A DNA stretch of 46,849 nucleotides from an uncultured bacterium (GCA_937910695.1 CALEMW010000229.1:1-46849); one strand, 5' to 3'; positions 1-8,452 are shown, numbered from the stretch's first letter. The notes: generated by a model from the letters alone, not told the origin. Program-made: numbers and translations.

Positions 1-1
1 A

Positions 2-775
2 GCCCTCGTGGGAGATTTTTTCGAGGATGCGGTCGACTTCGGTGCCGGGGCCGGAGGCGGGTTTTGCTTCCTCTCCGTCCTTGACCACCCGGATTTTCGC
101 TCCGGCCTTCTTACGGCGCTGCTGCTTGCGGAAGGTGTCGAACATCCGGCGGCCGCCGTTCAGGTACAGGTAGCCGAAGAGCACACCACCGAGGTGGGCC
201 AAGTGGCCGACGCCGTCGGCGCTCCACATCATCATCATCTCGAACACGACGTAGCCCACGACCAGCCAGCGCATCTTGAGGGGGATCAGGAAGTAGAGCA
301 GCACCTTGCGGTCGGGAAAGAGCACGGCCACGGCCGTCAACACACCGTATACGGCTCCAGATGCGCCCACCAGGGGGATGTATTCCGTACCGGGCGCCAG
401 CAGGGGCATCACCAGGGCGTAGATCAGCCCGGCGCCGATACCGGTCACGGCGAAGTACTGCAGGAACGCCTTCTGTCCCCAGAGCCGCTCCAGCTCCGAG
501 CCGAACATCCAGAGCATGAACATGTTCATGGCAATGTGGCCGAACGACCCGTGGACGAACATGTAGCTGACGAACTGCCAGATGTGAAGCTGAGCGAAGG
601 CCTTGATGGGTACCAGGCCCAGCAATGGGATCAGGGACGAGTTCCCGGCCGAACCGCCGCCGGTCATGACCTGAAGCAGGAACACAGAGACGTTGGCCGC
701 CAGCAGCACCTTGATCGTTGGCGTCAAGCCGGGGCCGAATCGCATGCCCATGGAGGGGCCTTGTCCGTAGCGCAC
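2..775 (-). CDS. Rhomboid-family intramembrane serine protease (partial, C-terminus beyond window start)
   Basis: Rhomboid proteases cut membrane proteins inside the bilayer. About 258 residues are visible. Several hydrophobic segments are present. The catalytic serine motif GASGAVYG and the later helix GHLAHLGG, which holds the second catalytic residue (His), are both intact, and HIWQFVSYMFVHGSFGHIAMN matches the family's membrane-entry region and HxxxN element. The chosen start is GTG at 775, preceded by GAGGAG at a 6-base spacing, giving MRYGQGPSMG; ATG at 751 is an in-frame alternative with a poorer ribosome site. The C-terminal tail is charged and cytoplasmic-looking and runs off the window. 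The substrate cannot be told. Family assignment is firm; the role is open. Confidence 0.9.
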   Translation of the reverse strand, partial: MRYGQGPSMGMRFGPGLTPTIKVLLAANVSVFLLQVMTGGGSAGNSSLIPLLGLVPIKAFAQLHIWQFVSYMFVHGSFGHIAMNMFMLWMFGSELERLWGQKAFLQYFAVTGIGAGLIYALVMPLLAPGTEYIPLVGASGAVYGVLTAVAVLFPDRKVLLYFLIPLKMRWLVVGYVVFEMMMMWSADGVGHLAHLGGVLFGYLYLNGGRRMFDTFRKQQRRKKAGAKIRVVKDGEEAKPASGPGTEVDRILEKISHEG

Positions 776-865
776 CGTGTACTCCTCGGGTAAGGGGGTC
801 GGGACCAAACTACTAGAGAATGTCGTCGTTGGCACGGGAGAATTGAGGGGAGAGGGTAGAGAGAA

Positions 866-891
866 GGGCGGGGAACCGGAGTTCCCCGCCC
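866..891 (-). terminator. Rho-independent terminator after the SGNH lipoprotein gene
   Basis: A perfect 11-bp stem (866-876 with 881-891) closes on a 4-base loop. Read on the minus strand it is followed by a pyrimidine-rich TTCTCTCT stretch. It lies 19 bases past the stop codon at 911 and separates that unit from the rhomboid gene. Confidence 0.8.
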
Positions 892-910
892 TGGAGCATC
901 ACAGAATCTC

Positions 911-2347
911 CTAGCGGAAGATCGCGTCCACGAGCTTCGTGCTTTCGGGGGCCAAGGTATAGCCTCCGTCGGAGGCTGCGGTGATGGTCTGACCATAGGT
1001 CGGGTCCCAGACGAGAGCATCGACGTCCACCAGCGGGAATGCGGTTCCCAGTGCGGTATTCATCGTCGTCAGGAATCCGTTGGCCACAACTCCGTATCCC
1101 CGGTTGTTGGGGTGGACACCATCGAGAGAGAACAGCGTGGTCTGAGCGGCGGCGTCGGGGCCGATCACTCCTGCCAGAGCCAGGAAATGGGTGGCCTCCA
1201 TGGGCTCCAATCCCGCGAGGTTCGTATTGGCGTCGTAAAGCGGAATCTGCCGCGCGGCGCAAGCCGTGGCGATGATGCCGTTGAAGGCGACGACCAGGTT
1301 CTCGACAGTGGTCACTTCATTCGTTGTCAGTGTCCACTCGCTGGGAAGCGGGAAGGGGTTCCCGCCGGCGCCGAGGACGCCGCCGATGTAGCCCAGACCC
1401 GGGAAGCGGAAGAACTGCACGTCGGTTTCAACGGTGACGGCCTCGGTAACCAGACCGCCGGTGGCGGCAGCCAGCATGGCGTTGAACGTGGCGGGCGTCA
1501 TGAAGTAGGGAATGCTCGTGATGCTCGGGATGTTGGCCGCCACGATGAGCGGACGGTACCCGTGCCTGGTGTTGATGCCGTTGGAGATCGTATCGAGAAG
1601 GTCACCGTAGAGCTGCTCGAAGATCGTTGCGGGAGTCAGGTTGACTCCGATCTCCGGATCGCCGTTGGTGGCGCCGCCGAGGATGTCGTTGTTGCCGATC
1701 CACATGGTCAAGAAGGTCGGACCCCTTGCAATCACTTGCTGCACGGCCGTGGAGTTGCCCAAGGCACTGCTGCGCAGCACGAGGTTGAAGTAGGGGTTGG
1801 CGCCCTCGCCCGTCGCCGGGTCGAAACCCTGAGCCGTGACCGCGTCGATGGCATGGGTCATGTCCAGGGTTGTTGCGCCCGGCACGCCCAGGTTGCTGAA
1901 GGGTGCAAGCCAGGCTCGGGCGCTGGGGTCGTAGAGAGCCGCGACGTTGGCCAGTACCTGGGCCTGGGAGGTCCCGGTCGTGTAGCCGACGGGAGCCGCC
2001 GTGGTCCCTGTGAAATGCAGGACGCCGGCCACGGCCAGCGGATCACCCGTATCGGTCGAACCGACGCCGGGGAAGTTGAGCAGGGGCTGGCCGAAGGAGC
2101 CCGCGGGGTATCCCATCTGGCGGGCGATCAGGGCCGGATAGCTGTTCAGCTGCCCTGCGTCGATCAGACCGCCGTCCATGTAGCCGGCCGTCAGGCTGTT
2201 GCCCATGGCCATGTAGTTGGCGAAGATGGCCGCACCGCTGGGCTGGACCACGGGGGTCAGCTCGGCGACCGTGGGGTCGTCGATGGAGCAGCCGGCCGAC
2301 AGGAGGGCCAGCAACACGAGGATCATGATTGTCTTGAGGTTCTTCAT
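911..2347 (-). CDS. SGNH/GDSL-hydrolase-like lipoprotein
   Basis: Probable lipid-anchored esterase or lipase, 478 residues. The N-terminus is a type II signal peptide with lipobox LSAGC (Cys20). SGNH blocks are visible in order: GNSLTAGY with nucleophile Ser51, a block II glycine region near NLGVPG (residues 152-157), GNND at 218-221, and DGVHPNNRGYG with Asp409 and His412. The length exceeds a minimal SGNH domain because of insertions between the blocks. The start ATG has AAAGGAGG upstream. The gene begins 14 bases after the FadL-like gene's stop, so the two are almost certainly co-transcribed. Hydrolysis of a lipid that the porin then takes up is an inference; the substrate is unknown. Confidence 0.87.
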   Translation of the reverse strand: MKNLKTIMILVLLALLSAGCSIDDPTVAELTPVVQPSGAAIFANYMAMGNSLTAGYMDGGLIDAGQLNSYPALIARQMGYPAGSFGQPLLNFPGVGSTDTGDPLAVAGVLHFTGTTAAPVGYTTGTSQAQVLANVAALYDPSARAWLAPFSNLGVPGATTLDMTHAIDAVTAQGFDPATGEGANPYFNLVLRSSALGNSTAVQQVIARGPTFLTMWIGNNDILGGATNGDPEIGVNLTPATIFEQLYGDLLDTISNGINTRHGYRPLIVAANIPSITSIPYFMTPATFNAMLAAATGGLVTEAVTVETDVQFFRFPGLGYIGGVLGAGGNPFPLPSEWTLTTNEVTTVENLVVAFNGIIATACAARQIPLYDANTNLAGLEPMEATHFLALAGVIGPDAAAQTTLFSLDGVHPNNRGYGVVANGFLTTMNTALGTAFPLVDVDALVWDPTYGQTITAASDGGYTLAPESTKLVDAIFR

Positions 2348-2361
2348 CTCGGTCCTCCTTT

Positions 2362-3678
2362 CTAGAACTTGTAGCCGACGCCGATGCCGAAGATGTTGGC
2401 GAACGAGTCGTAGGTACCGCCGGGGTTCGTCTCGAGGTCCTCAGGTCCGAAGACCTGCTGCTCGCCGTCGACGATGTTCGTGCGCTCTTCGAACAGGACG
2501 GCCATGAACGTGCCGGTGAAGGTCAGCTTCTCGCTGGCCTGCCAGGCGAGGCCGAACGACCAGTCGTTGCGCGAAGAGTCGGGAAGCAAGGGGCTCATCG
2601 ACTCGACGGGTTGTGGTGTTTCATCTCTTACGTAGCCCGCAAGGCCCGTGAGCGCGGGACTGATCTGGTAGGTCACGCCGACCCGGTACTGCCAGACATC
2701 CTTGTAGGCCTCTTCGATGGTCTGATTCAACAGAGGGTTGCCGAAGTCCAGAGCCAGTTCGCTGAACGTGCTCCAGCCGAAGTGGACCATGTCGAATTCC
2801 CCGCGGAGTCGCTCCGAGAACTGATAGGCGGTTCCCAGCGAAAGCATGTGGGGGAGCTTCAGCATCGTGCTGCCGGTATGAGTGGCTCCACCCAGGCTGG
2901 CGATCAGGCCGTCGACGCTAGGGGCCAGGCCGGGCTCGGCCGTGTTCGTCAGGGTCAGAGTTCCCTCTTTGATGGCCATCTTCTTGCTGTGATGGTACAT
3001 CGCCCCGAACGTCCACTTGTCGGTGGCCTTGATCATCGCCCCGAACGACGGCGTGAAGTTGAATTCGCTGTCGCCCTCGATCGTGATGTCGATGGCGTTG
3101 ATACCGTCCATCGCATTGCCGGGAAGGAGCTTGTACTTATTCAGGGTGATCGAGGTGTGGGCGATGTCGACGCCCATGGACAACGAGGCCTGGTCGTTGA
3201 TCTTCCAGGCGATCGTCGGTGAAACGTACACCGTTGCCAGATCGACGTTGTAGCTCAGCGCACGGCCGATCCAGTTTTCGGGGTCATCCCATTCGACTCC
3301 CAGGCCGAAGGGGGCGTACACGCCTATTCCCAGGGCCAGGTCGCCACGGTTCTGGTAGTAGTAGAGACCTGGAATCGGGAAGGTCTGGTCGACGGTCTTG
3401 CCTGTTGAATGTCCGCCGTCGGGACGTTGGGCGCCTGTGAACTTGGCGCCGGGCAGGATGGGCATCAGGTTCAGGTCGAAGCCGCTGCCTTCGAGGAAGG
3501 CCAGTCCGGCCGGATTGTAGAAGATGGCCGAACCGTCGTCGGCCGTCGCCGTGAAGGCGCCGCCCAGAGCTGTCGCCTTGGCGCCGGCCTCGTAGATGTT
3601 GAAGCCGCCGGCCAGAGCCTGGCCAGCTGTCAGCAACACCACGATCGCCAGCATGGTCGTCCGTTTTGTTCCTTGCAT
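2362..3678 (-). CDS. OmpP1/FadL/TodX-family outer-membrane transport protein
   Basis: FadL-type beta-barrels move hydrophobic molecules such as long-chain fatty acids across the outer membrane. The protein has 438 residues. A signal peptide ends at AGQALA (about residue 23). The mature N-terminus GGFNIYEAGAKATALGGA and the motif FYNPAGLA match the FadL hatch and NPA signature. The chain ends in GVGYKF, with a terminal aromatic residue as expected for barrel insertion by BAM. The start at 3678 was chosen because AAGGAGG lies 4 bases upstream; a further in-frame upstream ATG at 3735 would add 19 basic residues before the signal peptide and is rejected. It is the first gene of a two-gene unit with the SGNH lipoprotein. 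Confidence 0.92.
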   Translation of the reverse strand: MQGTKRTTMLAIVVLLTAGQALAGGFNIYEAGAKATALGGAFTATADDGSAIFYNPAGLAFLEGSGFDLNLMPILPGAKFTGAQRPDGGHSTGKTVDQTFPIPGLYYYQNRGDLALGIGVYAPFGLGVEWDDPENWIGRALSYNVDLATVYVSPTIAWKINDQASLSMGVDIAHTSITLNKYKLLPGNAMDGINAIDITIEGDSEFNFTPSFGAMIKATDKWTFGAMYHHSKKMAIKEGTLTLTNTAEPGLAPSVDGLIASLGGATHTGSTMLKLPHMLSLGTAYQFSERLRGEFDMVHFGWSTFSELALDFGNPLLNQTIEEAYKDVWQYRVGVTYQISPALTGLAGYVRDETPQPVESMSPLLPDSSRNDWSFGLAWQASEKLTFTGTFMAVLFEERTNIVDGEQQVFGPEDLETNPGGTYDSFANIFGIGVGYKF

Positions 3679-3788
3679 CGTGCCTCCTTTGGTTCGCCGC
3701 TGCCTAGTGCAGCGGCTTCTGCGCGGATCTCCCATGATCTATTTCCGATGGGAACGTGTGCCATCTCGAATCGGGCGGTCACCCTAGC

Positions 3789-3805
3789 ACACGTCTGCGA
3801 TGTGT
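3789..3805. promoter_or_regulatory. Imperfect inverted repeat upstream of the FadL-like gene
   Basis: ACACGTC-TGC-GATGTGT forms a 7-bp inverted repeat with one mismatch, about 110 bases before the FadL-like start, in the only promoter-bearing gap of that unit. It could be an operator. No regulator can be assigned and chance is not excluded. Confidence 0.25.
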
Positions 3806-3834
3806 TGAAACTCCATTTACCGTTATCAAAAAAA

Positions 3835-3856
3835 GGACGCGCCGGATAGCGCGTCC
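3835..3856 (-). terminator. Rho-independent terminator after ccsA
   Basis: The stem GGACGCGC/GCGCGTCC (8 bp, 6-base loop) is followed on the minus strand by seven T residues. This is a textbook terminator 31 bases past the ccsA stop, isolating cytochrome c assembly from the FadL-like unit. Confidence 0.92.
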
Positions 3857-3887
3857 CTCTTTGATGAAACAATCGAAATAGCCAATT

Positions 3888-5651
3888 CTAGGACGGTCGA
3901 TCCCAACTCCGGAATCGATCCGAGAGGAACGACGACAGAATCAAGGCCCCCATCAGACCGGCGCCGATGAACACCCAGTCGGGCACCTTCATGGGGTCGC
4001 CCGCGGCATAGCTGTGCAGGCCGCTCAAGAAATAGTTCACGCCGAAGTAGGTCATCACGACTGAAGCGATCCCTGCGAATCCGCTCGCCGCCAGCACCCA
4101 GGGTCGGTTCAGCATCGGGATCCAACGGAAGTGGATGGCCGTAGCGTAGACCAGGATCGTCACCAGCGACCAGGTCTCCTTGGAGTCCCAGCCCCAGTAA
4201 CGTCCCCACGATTCGTTGGCCCAGACGCCGCCGAGCAGCGTGCCGACGCTCAGCAGGCCGAGGCCGGTGACCAGCACCTTGAAGTGCAGACGGTCGAGGG
4301 AGAGCACCGCGGTACGGATGTGATCGCGGTCCGGACCCTTGAACAGCATCAGGATCAGGGTCAGGGCGCCGAGCATGGAACCCAGGCCCAGGAATCCGTA
4401 GCTGCCCGTGATGATCGTCACGTGGATGTTCAGCCAGTACGACGCCAGCACCGGCACCAAGGGACCGATGGCCGGGTCGAAGGTCGAGAGCATGGCCACC
4501 GCCAGGATCACCATGGTCAGCAGGGCCGACACGCCGCCGGACGATCCCTTGCGGTCGTTGAGCTCGAAGATCAGACCCGCGATGGCCGTGGCCAGGGAGA
4601 TGAAGATGAGCGACTCGTAGCCGTTGCTCAACGGCGCGCGCCCCGAGGCGATCCACCGCAGCACGTAGGCGTAGAGGTGGTAGGCGATCGACGCCCAGAA
4701 CACCAGAGAGCCCAGCAGGTAGATCGGATGCTTGAAGGAATAGGGCACGCCCTTGAGCCGTCCCAGATTCCAGAAGAACGCGACCATCAGCACGACGAAG
4801 GCTGCGAGGTAGCCCATCGTCACGTTGCGGAACGGGTGGGCGCGGTTGAGCCACAGCTCGGAGTTCACCGAGAAGTCCGAAGGCAGGACGGCCGCGCCGT
4901 ACTGCTGCTGGAAGCCGCGCAGGGCGTCGAGGCCGGTGAAGACTCGGGCGTTGTCCGCCGCATTGAAACCCTGCAGGAAGTCGTCGGCGGCCTTGCTGTA
5001 TGCCTGGGCGACTTCGGCGTTCTCGAGCTGCTCGATGCCGTCGAGTTCGACCCAGGTGTTGTTCTTGTCGCCAGGAATGGGGAACAGGCGCACGCCGCCG
5101 CCATTGAGGGCGTTGTTGAAGATCTGGGCCCGTTCGTCGAACTTCAGCAGCTTGCGTTGGACCTTGCTGCGGTCACGGTCGGGGGTGCGCAGCGCCTCGC
5201 GGACCTGATCGTTGAGCTTGTACTGCCCGTCGGGGGTGATCAGGCTGGCCAGGCTGACCCACTTGGTCTCCTGAGAGACTCCGAGCAGATCCTTCACGCC
5301 TTGAAAGCGCACCGCCAAGACCGGGTACTCGAACCAATAGTGGGAGTTGGTCACCCAGCTGATGTAGAGGTCGGTGGGCTCCCACTCCTCGAAGTTCTCC
5401 CGCTTGGTCACCTTCATGCTGAGTTCGCGCACGTAGGTATCGATGGGCTTCATGCGGCCGCGGAAGTCCTGCATGGACATGCGCGAGAGGATTTCGCGGT
5501 TGTTCTCGGACAGGGGGTTCTTCGCCGGCGCCGTCAGTGGGCCGTGGTTGTGACCGGCATTCTCGTCCTGGGCCAGGCCGGCCAACGGGGCTGCCAGGAT
5601 CAGTGCCAGGACGAGCATGGCGGCGACGCGCATCGTGTTGTTAGACTTCAT
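3888..5651 (-). CDS. ccsA: Cytochrome c assembly protein CcsA/ResC-like, with N-terminal periplasmic domain
   Basis: Membrane partner in System II cytochrome c synthesis: it presents heme for thioether attachment to CXXCH apocytochromes on the outer face. The protein has 587 residues. A signal or anchor segment (about 1-28) is followed by a soluble domain of about 240 residues, then a run of membrane helices. The WWD heme-handling motif WGRYWGWD is at 482-489, flanked by candidate heme histidines His410 (before) and His546 (after). The extra N-terminal domain is longer than in a minimal CcsA and recalls CcsA proteins of Bacteroidetes-like lineages. The start overlaps the resB stop by 11 bases, so translation is probably coupled. 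Likely clients in this window are CcoO and CcoP. Confidence 0.9.
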   Translation of the reverse strand: MKSNNTMRVAAMLVLALILAAPLAGLAQDENAGHNHGPLTAPAKNPLSENNREILSRMSMQDFRGRMKPIDTYVRELSMKVTKRENFEEWEPTDLYISWVTNSHYWFEYPVLAVRFQGVKDLLGVSQETKWVSLASLITPDGQYKLNDQVREALRTPDRDRSKVQRKLLKFDERAQIFNNALNGGGVRLFPIPGDKNNTWVELDGIEQLENAEVAQAYSKAADDFLQGFNAADNARVFTGLDALRGFQQQYGAAVLPSDFSVNSELWLNRAHPFRNVTMGYLAAFVVLMVAFFWNLGRLKGVPYSFKHPIYLLGSLVFWASIAYHLYAYVLRWIASGRAPLSNGYESLIFISLATAIAGLIFELNDRKGSSGGVSALLTMVILAVAMLSTFDPAIGPLVPVLASYWLNIHVTIITGSYGFLGLGSMLGALTLILMLFKGPDRDHIRTAVLSLDRLHFKVLVTGLGLLSVGTLLGGVWANESWGRYWGWDSKETWSLVTILVYATAIHFRWIPMLNRPWVLAASGFAGIASVVMTYFGVNYFLSGLHSYAAGDPMKVPDWVFIGAGLMGALILSSFLSDRFRSWDRPS

Positions 5652-7083
5652 CGCCGTCTCCTTCCGCGTTGGTCTCTTTGCGGGGCCAGATCAGATCGCG
5701 TGCGAAGACCAGCACGAATCCCAGAGTGATCAGGATGTATCCAAAGTAGGTGGGCACCTTGCCGGGGTCGTAGTTGACCGAGAGGACCGTGCCCTGCTCG
5801 TCGGTGTCGTAGGACGACTGGAAATGTTTGAACCCGCGATGGTCCATGGGATGGTTCATGTAGATGCGCACCGGCTGGCCGTGGATGCCCTGGGCCTCGT
5901 CGTGAAGTATGACGTGGCTCTCGTAGCTGGCCGGGTTGCGGCTGCCCGGATAGTTGAGAAGCAGGAAGTCGTCGAGCTCCACCGAGTAGGGCACCGGAAT
6001 GCGGATGGAGCCGAGCTTGACGTAGACTGCTTCGTCGCCCAGCTGGATTGTGCCGGGGCGGGTGGCGTCCTGGGTGACGATGGTTTCGCCGCGACTGCCG
6101 CCGGGGCCGGTCACCGAGAGCAGGGCTGCGGCAGGCGCGCGGTCGTCGTTGCTGTTGGCCGGTTGGCGCTGCACGTGGGCGAATGTCTCCTGGAGCACGA
6201 ATGAGACCCAGCCGTCGCCGGAGCGGTACAGCACTGCGTCGTCGATGACGAAGACGGTGCCGGCGGGGTAGGATTCGTCGATCTCGCCCGAGCCCATGTC
6301 CGTGTTGGCCATCTCCACGTCGGCCAGACAGCGCAGGACGCCGTCGGAGCCCAGGGCGAAGCTCAGGCCCTGGTCCGGGGTCGGAGGGGCCTCGCCGCTG
6401 ACGAGGCGGTAGCCGACGCCGCGGGCGCGGTCGGGGTTGCCTTCAATGAGCATGAGCTCTTCCATGCCGTTGCTGCCGACGACGGCGAACTTCAGGGCCG
6501 CAGGACCGCTGTCGGCGGCCATGAAGCGCTCTTCGAAGTGGGGCCAGTAGTTCTCGACGGCCGCTGTATAGGAGGAGTCGCCGAGGTGCAGCTTCTTCGA
6601 TTTGACCTCGCCCGGGCGGAAGAGACGCACCGGATAGGATGCGAAGTTGTCGCCCACGGTCAGCTGTACGTGGGTTTCACGGGACCAGATGAAGTCCGAG
6701 GACTGGCCCTCGCGGATGTGCATGGTTCCCTCGTAACCGAACCAGCGCGTGATGCCGGCGCTGACGAGGATCACGATCATCGAAACATGCACGATGACGA
6801 AGCCGGTCTGACGCGGCTTGTACGGCATGTTCTTGAAGAGCTGCAGAGCCATGTTCAGGCAGAACAGGCCGAGCAGCATTTCGAACCAGAGGGCGTTGTA
6901 AACGAGGCTGCGCGCACCTTCGGCTCCCCAGTCGTTCTCAATGAACGTCGCCTTGCCGATGGCTACGGCGAAGATGATGAGCAGGGGGACTGAGAGCCTG
7001 AGGGATGCGAGGGCGCCTACGATCGGATTCTCGAAGAATTTCTTCACGATGACCGTCCGCGGGTAGGTGAACCGTCCCAGCAT
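5641..7083 (-). CDS. resB: Cytochrome c biogenesis protein ResB/Ccs1-like
   Basis: ResB pairs with CcsA to form the System II heme-attachment complex. The protein has 480 residues. Three membrane helices lie near the N-terminus (SLRLSVPLLIIFAVAIG, LWFEMLLGLFCLNMAL, TGFVIVHVSMIVILVSAGI), then a large periplasmic region, then a C-terminal helix YFGYILITLGFVLVFA before a charged end. This is the ResB layout. ATG at 7083 lacks a strong ribosome site; GTG at 7047 (VKKFFENP) is an alternative start. It is the first gene of resB-ccsA and is transcribed divergently from an Rrf2 regulator, with a promoter and operator readable between them. Confidence 0.88.
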   Translation of the reverse strand: MLGRFTYPRTVIVKKFFENPIVGALASLRLSVPLLIIFAVAIGKATFIENDWGAEGARSLVYNALWFEMLLGLFCLNMALQLFKNMPYKPRQTGFVIVHVSMIVILVSAGITRWFGYEGTMHIREGQSSDFIWSRETHVQLTVGDNFASYPVRLFRPGEVKSKKLHLGDSSYTAAVENYWPHFEERFMAADSGPAALKFAVVGSNGMEELMLIEGNPDRARGVGYRLVSGEAPPTPDQGLSFALGSDGVLRCLADVEMANTDMGSGEIDESYPAGTVFVIDDAVLYRSGDGWVSFVLQETFAHVQRQPANSNDDRAPAAALLSVTGPGGSRGETIVTQDATRPGTIQLGDEAVYVKLGSIRIPVPYSVELDDFLLLNYPGSRNPASYESHVILHDEAQGIHGQPVRIYMNHPMDHRGFKHFQSSYDTDEQGTVLSVNYDPGKVPTYFGYILITLGFVLVFARDLIWPRKETNAEGDGDEV

Positions 7084-7127
7084 CCGTTGCGGGGCTGGGG
7101 ACGGGATGGTCTTCCATGAGCCGAACC

Positions 7128-7156
7128 AAGATAACAGCCGTTATCATGCCCCACAA
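7128..7156 (-). promoter_or_regulatory. Candidate resB promoter with inverted-repeat operator in its spacer
   Basis: On the minus strand, TTGTGG (7156-7151) and TATCTT (7133-7128) are separated by exactly 17 bases, a plausible sigma70-type pair. A perfect inverted repeat GATAAC-AGCC-GTTATC (7130-7145) sits between and over these elements, a classic repressor position. The divergent neighbour encodes an Fe-S-type Rrf2 regulator, the obvious candidate binder. This is inference from position and symmetry; the -35 match is weak. Confidence 0.45.
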
Positions 7157-7193
7157 GAACTGGCGTTGTCCGGAAGGTGGATACCGGGAACTC

Positions 7194-7220
7194 TTGACAG
7201 GAGTTGCCGTAAAGTATATC
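7194..7220 (+). promoter_or_regulatory. Candidate promoter of the first Rrf2 gene
   Basis: A perfect TTGACA -35 element (7194-7199) is followed after 15 bases by TATATC (7215-7220), or after 17 bases by TATCTC (7217-7222). Either would place the transcription start about 40 bases before the ATG at 7266. Confidence 0.5.
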
Positions 7221-7265
7221 TCGAAGTACGGATTATGGATCCGCCAACATTGGGGAGCACGACAG

Positions 7266-7715
7266 ATGTTCAAGATCGAGACACGCTATGCCCTGCACGC
7301 CATGGTCGTCCTCGCCCAGGAGGACGGACTCATTCCCAATGCGCGGCTCGCCAAGCGTCTCGACGTCTCCCTGCCCATGGTCGCCAAGATCCTCAACCGT
7401 CTCGGACACGGGGGGCTTGTCGCCAGCCGGCCTGGGCCCGGCGGCGGCTACTCCCTCGCAAAGCCTGCCGAAGAGATCCTGATCATGGACGTGGTCGCCC
7501 TCTGGGAGGGAGAGGACTGGGGCATGCGCTGCATCCTCGGCCTGCCCGACTGCAACGACGACGAGCCCTGCGCCATGCATCAGACATGGGGGGAACTGCG
7601 CGGGTATATCCAGAACATGCTCCGCCACCACTCGGTGGCTGAGATGGCGGCGGGCACCGTCAGCCTGGATCTGAAAGTCGTCGACGCCGAACGCCGGAGC
7701 GTGGACCCCGCCTGA
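7266..7715 (+). CDS. Rrf2-family Fe-S transcriptional regulator, divergent from resB-ccsA
   Basis: Rrf2 proteins are winged-helix regulators that often sense iron, Fe-S status or nitric oxide through a bound cluster. The protein has 149 residues. The helix-turn-helix region is near residues 20-50 (NARLAKRLDVSLPMVAKIL), the wing is PGPGGGYSLAKP, and three cysteines follow as MRCILGLPDCNDDEPC (C-x6-C-x5-C), the expected cluster-binding spacing. The start at 7266 is chosen because FKIETRYALHAMVVLA is the usual Rrf2 N-terminus; longer upstream frames have no ribosome site. It faces resB across a palindromic site, suggesting control of cytochrome c assembly and of itself. The exact signal (Fe-S, NO, redox) cannot be read from sequence. 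Confidence 0.88.
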   Translation: MFKIETRYALHAMVVLAQEDGLIPNARLAKRLDVSLPMVAKILNRLGHGGLVASRPGPGGGYSLAKPAEEILIMDVVALWEGEDWGMRCILGLPDCNDDEPCAMHQTWGELRGYIQNMLRHHSVAEMAAGTVSLDLKVVDAERRSVDPA

Positions 7716-7792
7716 TCGTCCACGTCGGGGCTTGAGCGCCCGACGGTTCCGTGCCATGATCGGGTTGCACCCCAAGACCTGGAGGAATCCAC

Positions 7793-8389
7793 GTGTCCCG
7801 AGTCCGAACCTCGGCGTTCGCCGCCGTCATGCTCTCCGTATTCGCCGGGTGTGCGTCGTCTCCACCGTCCTACCGTGATCCTTTTACGAATGTCGTGATC
7901 GACGTCGCACCTATAGAAATCACAGACATCGACGGTGTGACTCGACGACTTTTTCTCGATGGTCGCGTGTATGTGTCGGGGCAGCCCTCGTATGAGGCTC
8001 TGGTCGAATTGGCCGGGCGGGGCGTGACCGCGGTGGTGAATCTGCGCACACCCAAGGAAATGGACGACCGTGAGAAGATGCCCTTCGACGAGGCGGCCTT
8101 GGCCGACAGCCTGGGCTTGGACTACGTCTCCCTGCCTCTGGGCGGCGCCGATCATCCCTACCGCCCCAGCGTATTGAGCGGCCTCGATGAGGTCCTCCAC
8201 AACCACGACGGTCTGGTTCTGGTCCACTGCCTGTCGGGGGGAAGGGCCAGTTACGCCTGGGCCGGATACCTGATCCGTCACCGTGGATGGAGTGTCGATG
8301 ATGGACTACGGCGCGGCATGGCCATCGGCATCGCGGATCACCCTCTTCAGGGCTTGCTGGATCGGGAGTTGACCCTCAAGGATCGCTGA
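7793..8389 (+). CDS. Tyrosine-phosphatase-like lipoprotein (DUF442/beta-lactamase-hydrolase-like fold)
   Basis: The protein has 198 residues. A signal peptide with lipobox FAGC predicts a lipid-anchored envelope protein. The body reads as a dual-specificity-phosphatase-like domain of the DUF442 type: VYVSGQPSYEALVELAGRGVTAVVNLR is the family's entry region (shown here in part), and HCLSGGRAS supplies the Cys and Arg of the phosphate loop (C-x4-R, as in DUF442, rather than the C-x5-R of classical phosphatases). The start is GTG at 7793 with GGAGGA upstream. It lies between two Fe-S-type Rrf2 genes. A sulfur-transfer or phosphatase role is possible; DUF442 proteins have been tied to sulfide metabolism, which would suit the neighbours, but this is inference. 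Confidence 0.75.
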   Translation: MSRVRTSAFAAVMLSVFAGCASSPPSYRDPFTNVVIDVAPIEITDIDGVTRRLFLDGRVYVSGQPSYEALVELAGRGVTAVVNLRTPKEMDDREKMPFDEAALADSLGLDYVSLPLGGADHPYRPSVLSGLDEVLHNHDGLVLVHCLSGGRASYAWAGYLIRHRGWSVDDGLRRGMAIGIADHPLQGLLDRELTLKDR

Positions 8390-8412
8390 TCGACGTGGGA
8401 ATGGTCCTGTTC

Positions 8413-8452
8413 AAGAAGAGCCCCCCGGATTCCATCCGCAGGGGCTCTTCTT
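8413..8452 (+). terminator. Hairpin terminator before the suf regulator
   Basis: A perfect 12-bp stem (8413-8424 with 8441-8452) carries a 16-base loop that itself can pair CGGAT with ATCCG. It follows the lipoprotein stop by 23 bases. The tail is pyrimidine-rich but not a clean T-run, so termination strength is uncertain. Confidence 0.7.

Noticed and set aside
8-793. Plus-strand frame opposite the rhomboid gene
   Set aside because: His, Glu and Val rich composition; the minus strand reads as rhomboid with both catalytic motifs.
4131-5729. Long open frame on the plus strand opposite ccsA
   Set aside because: Rich in His, Gln, Asp and Val with no family motif; it mirrors codon bias of the real minus-strand gene, whose WWD motif and helices are clear.
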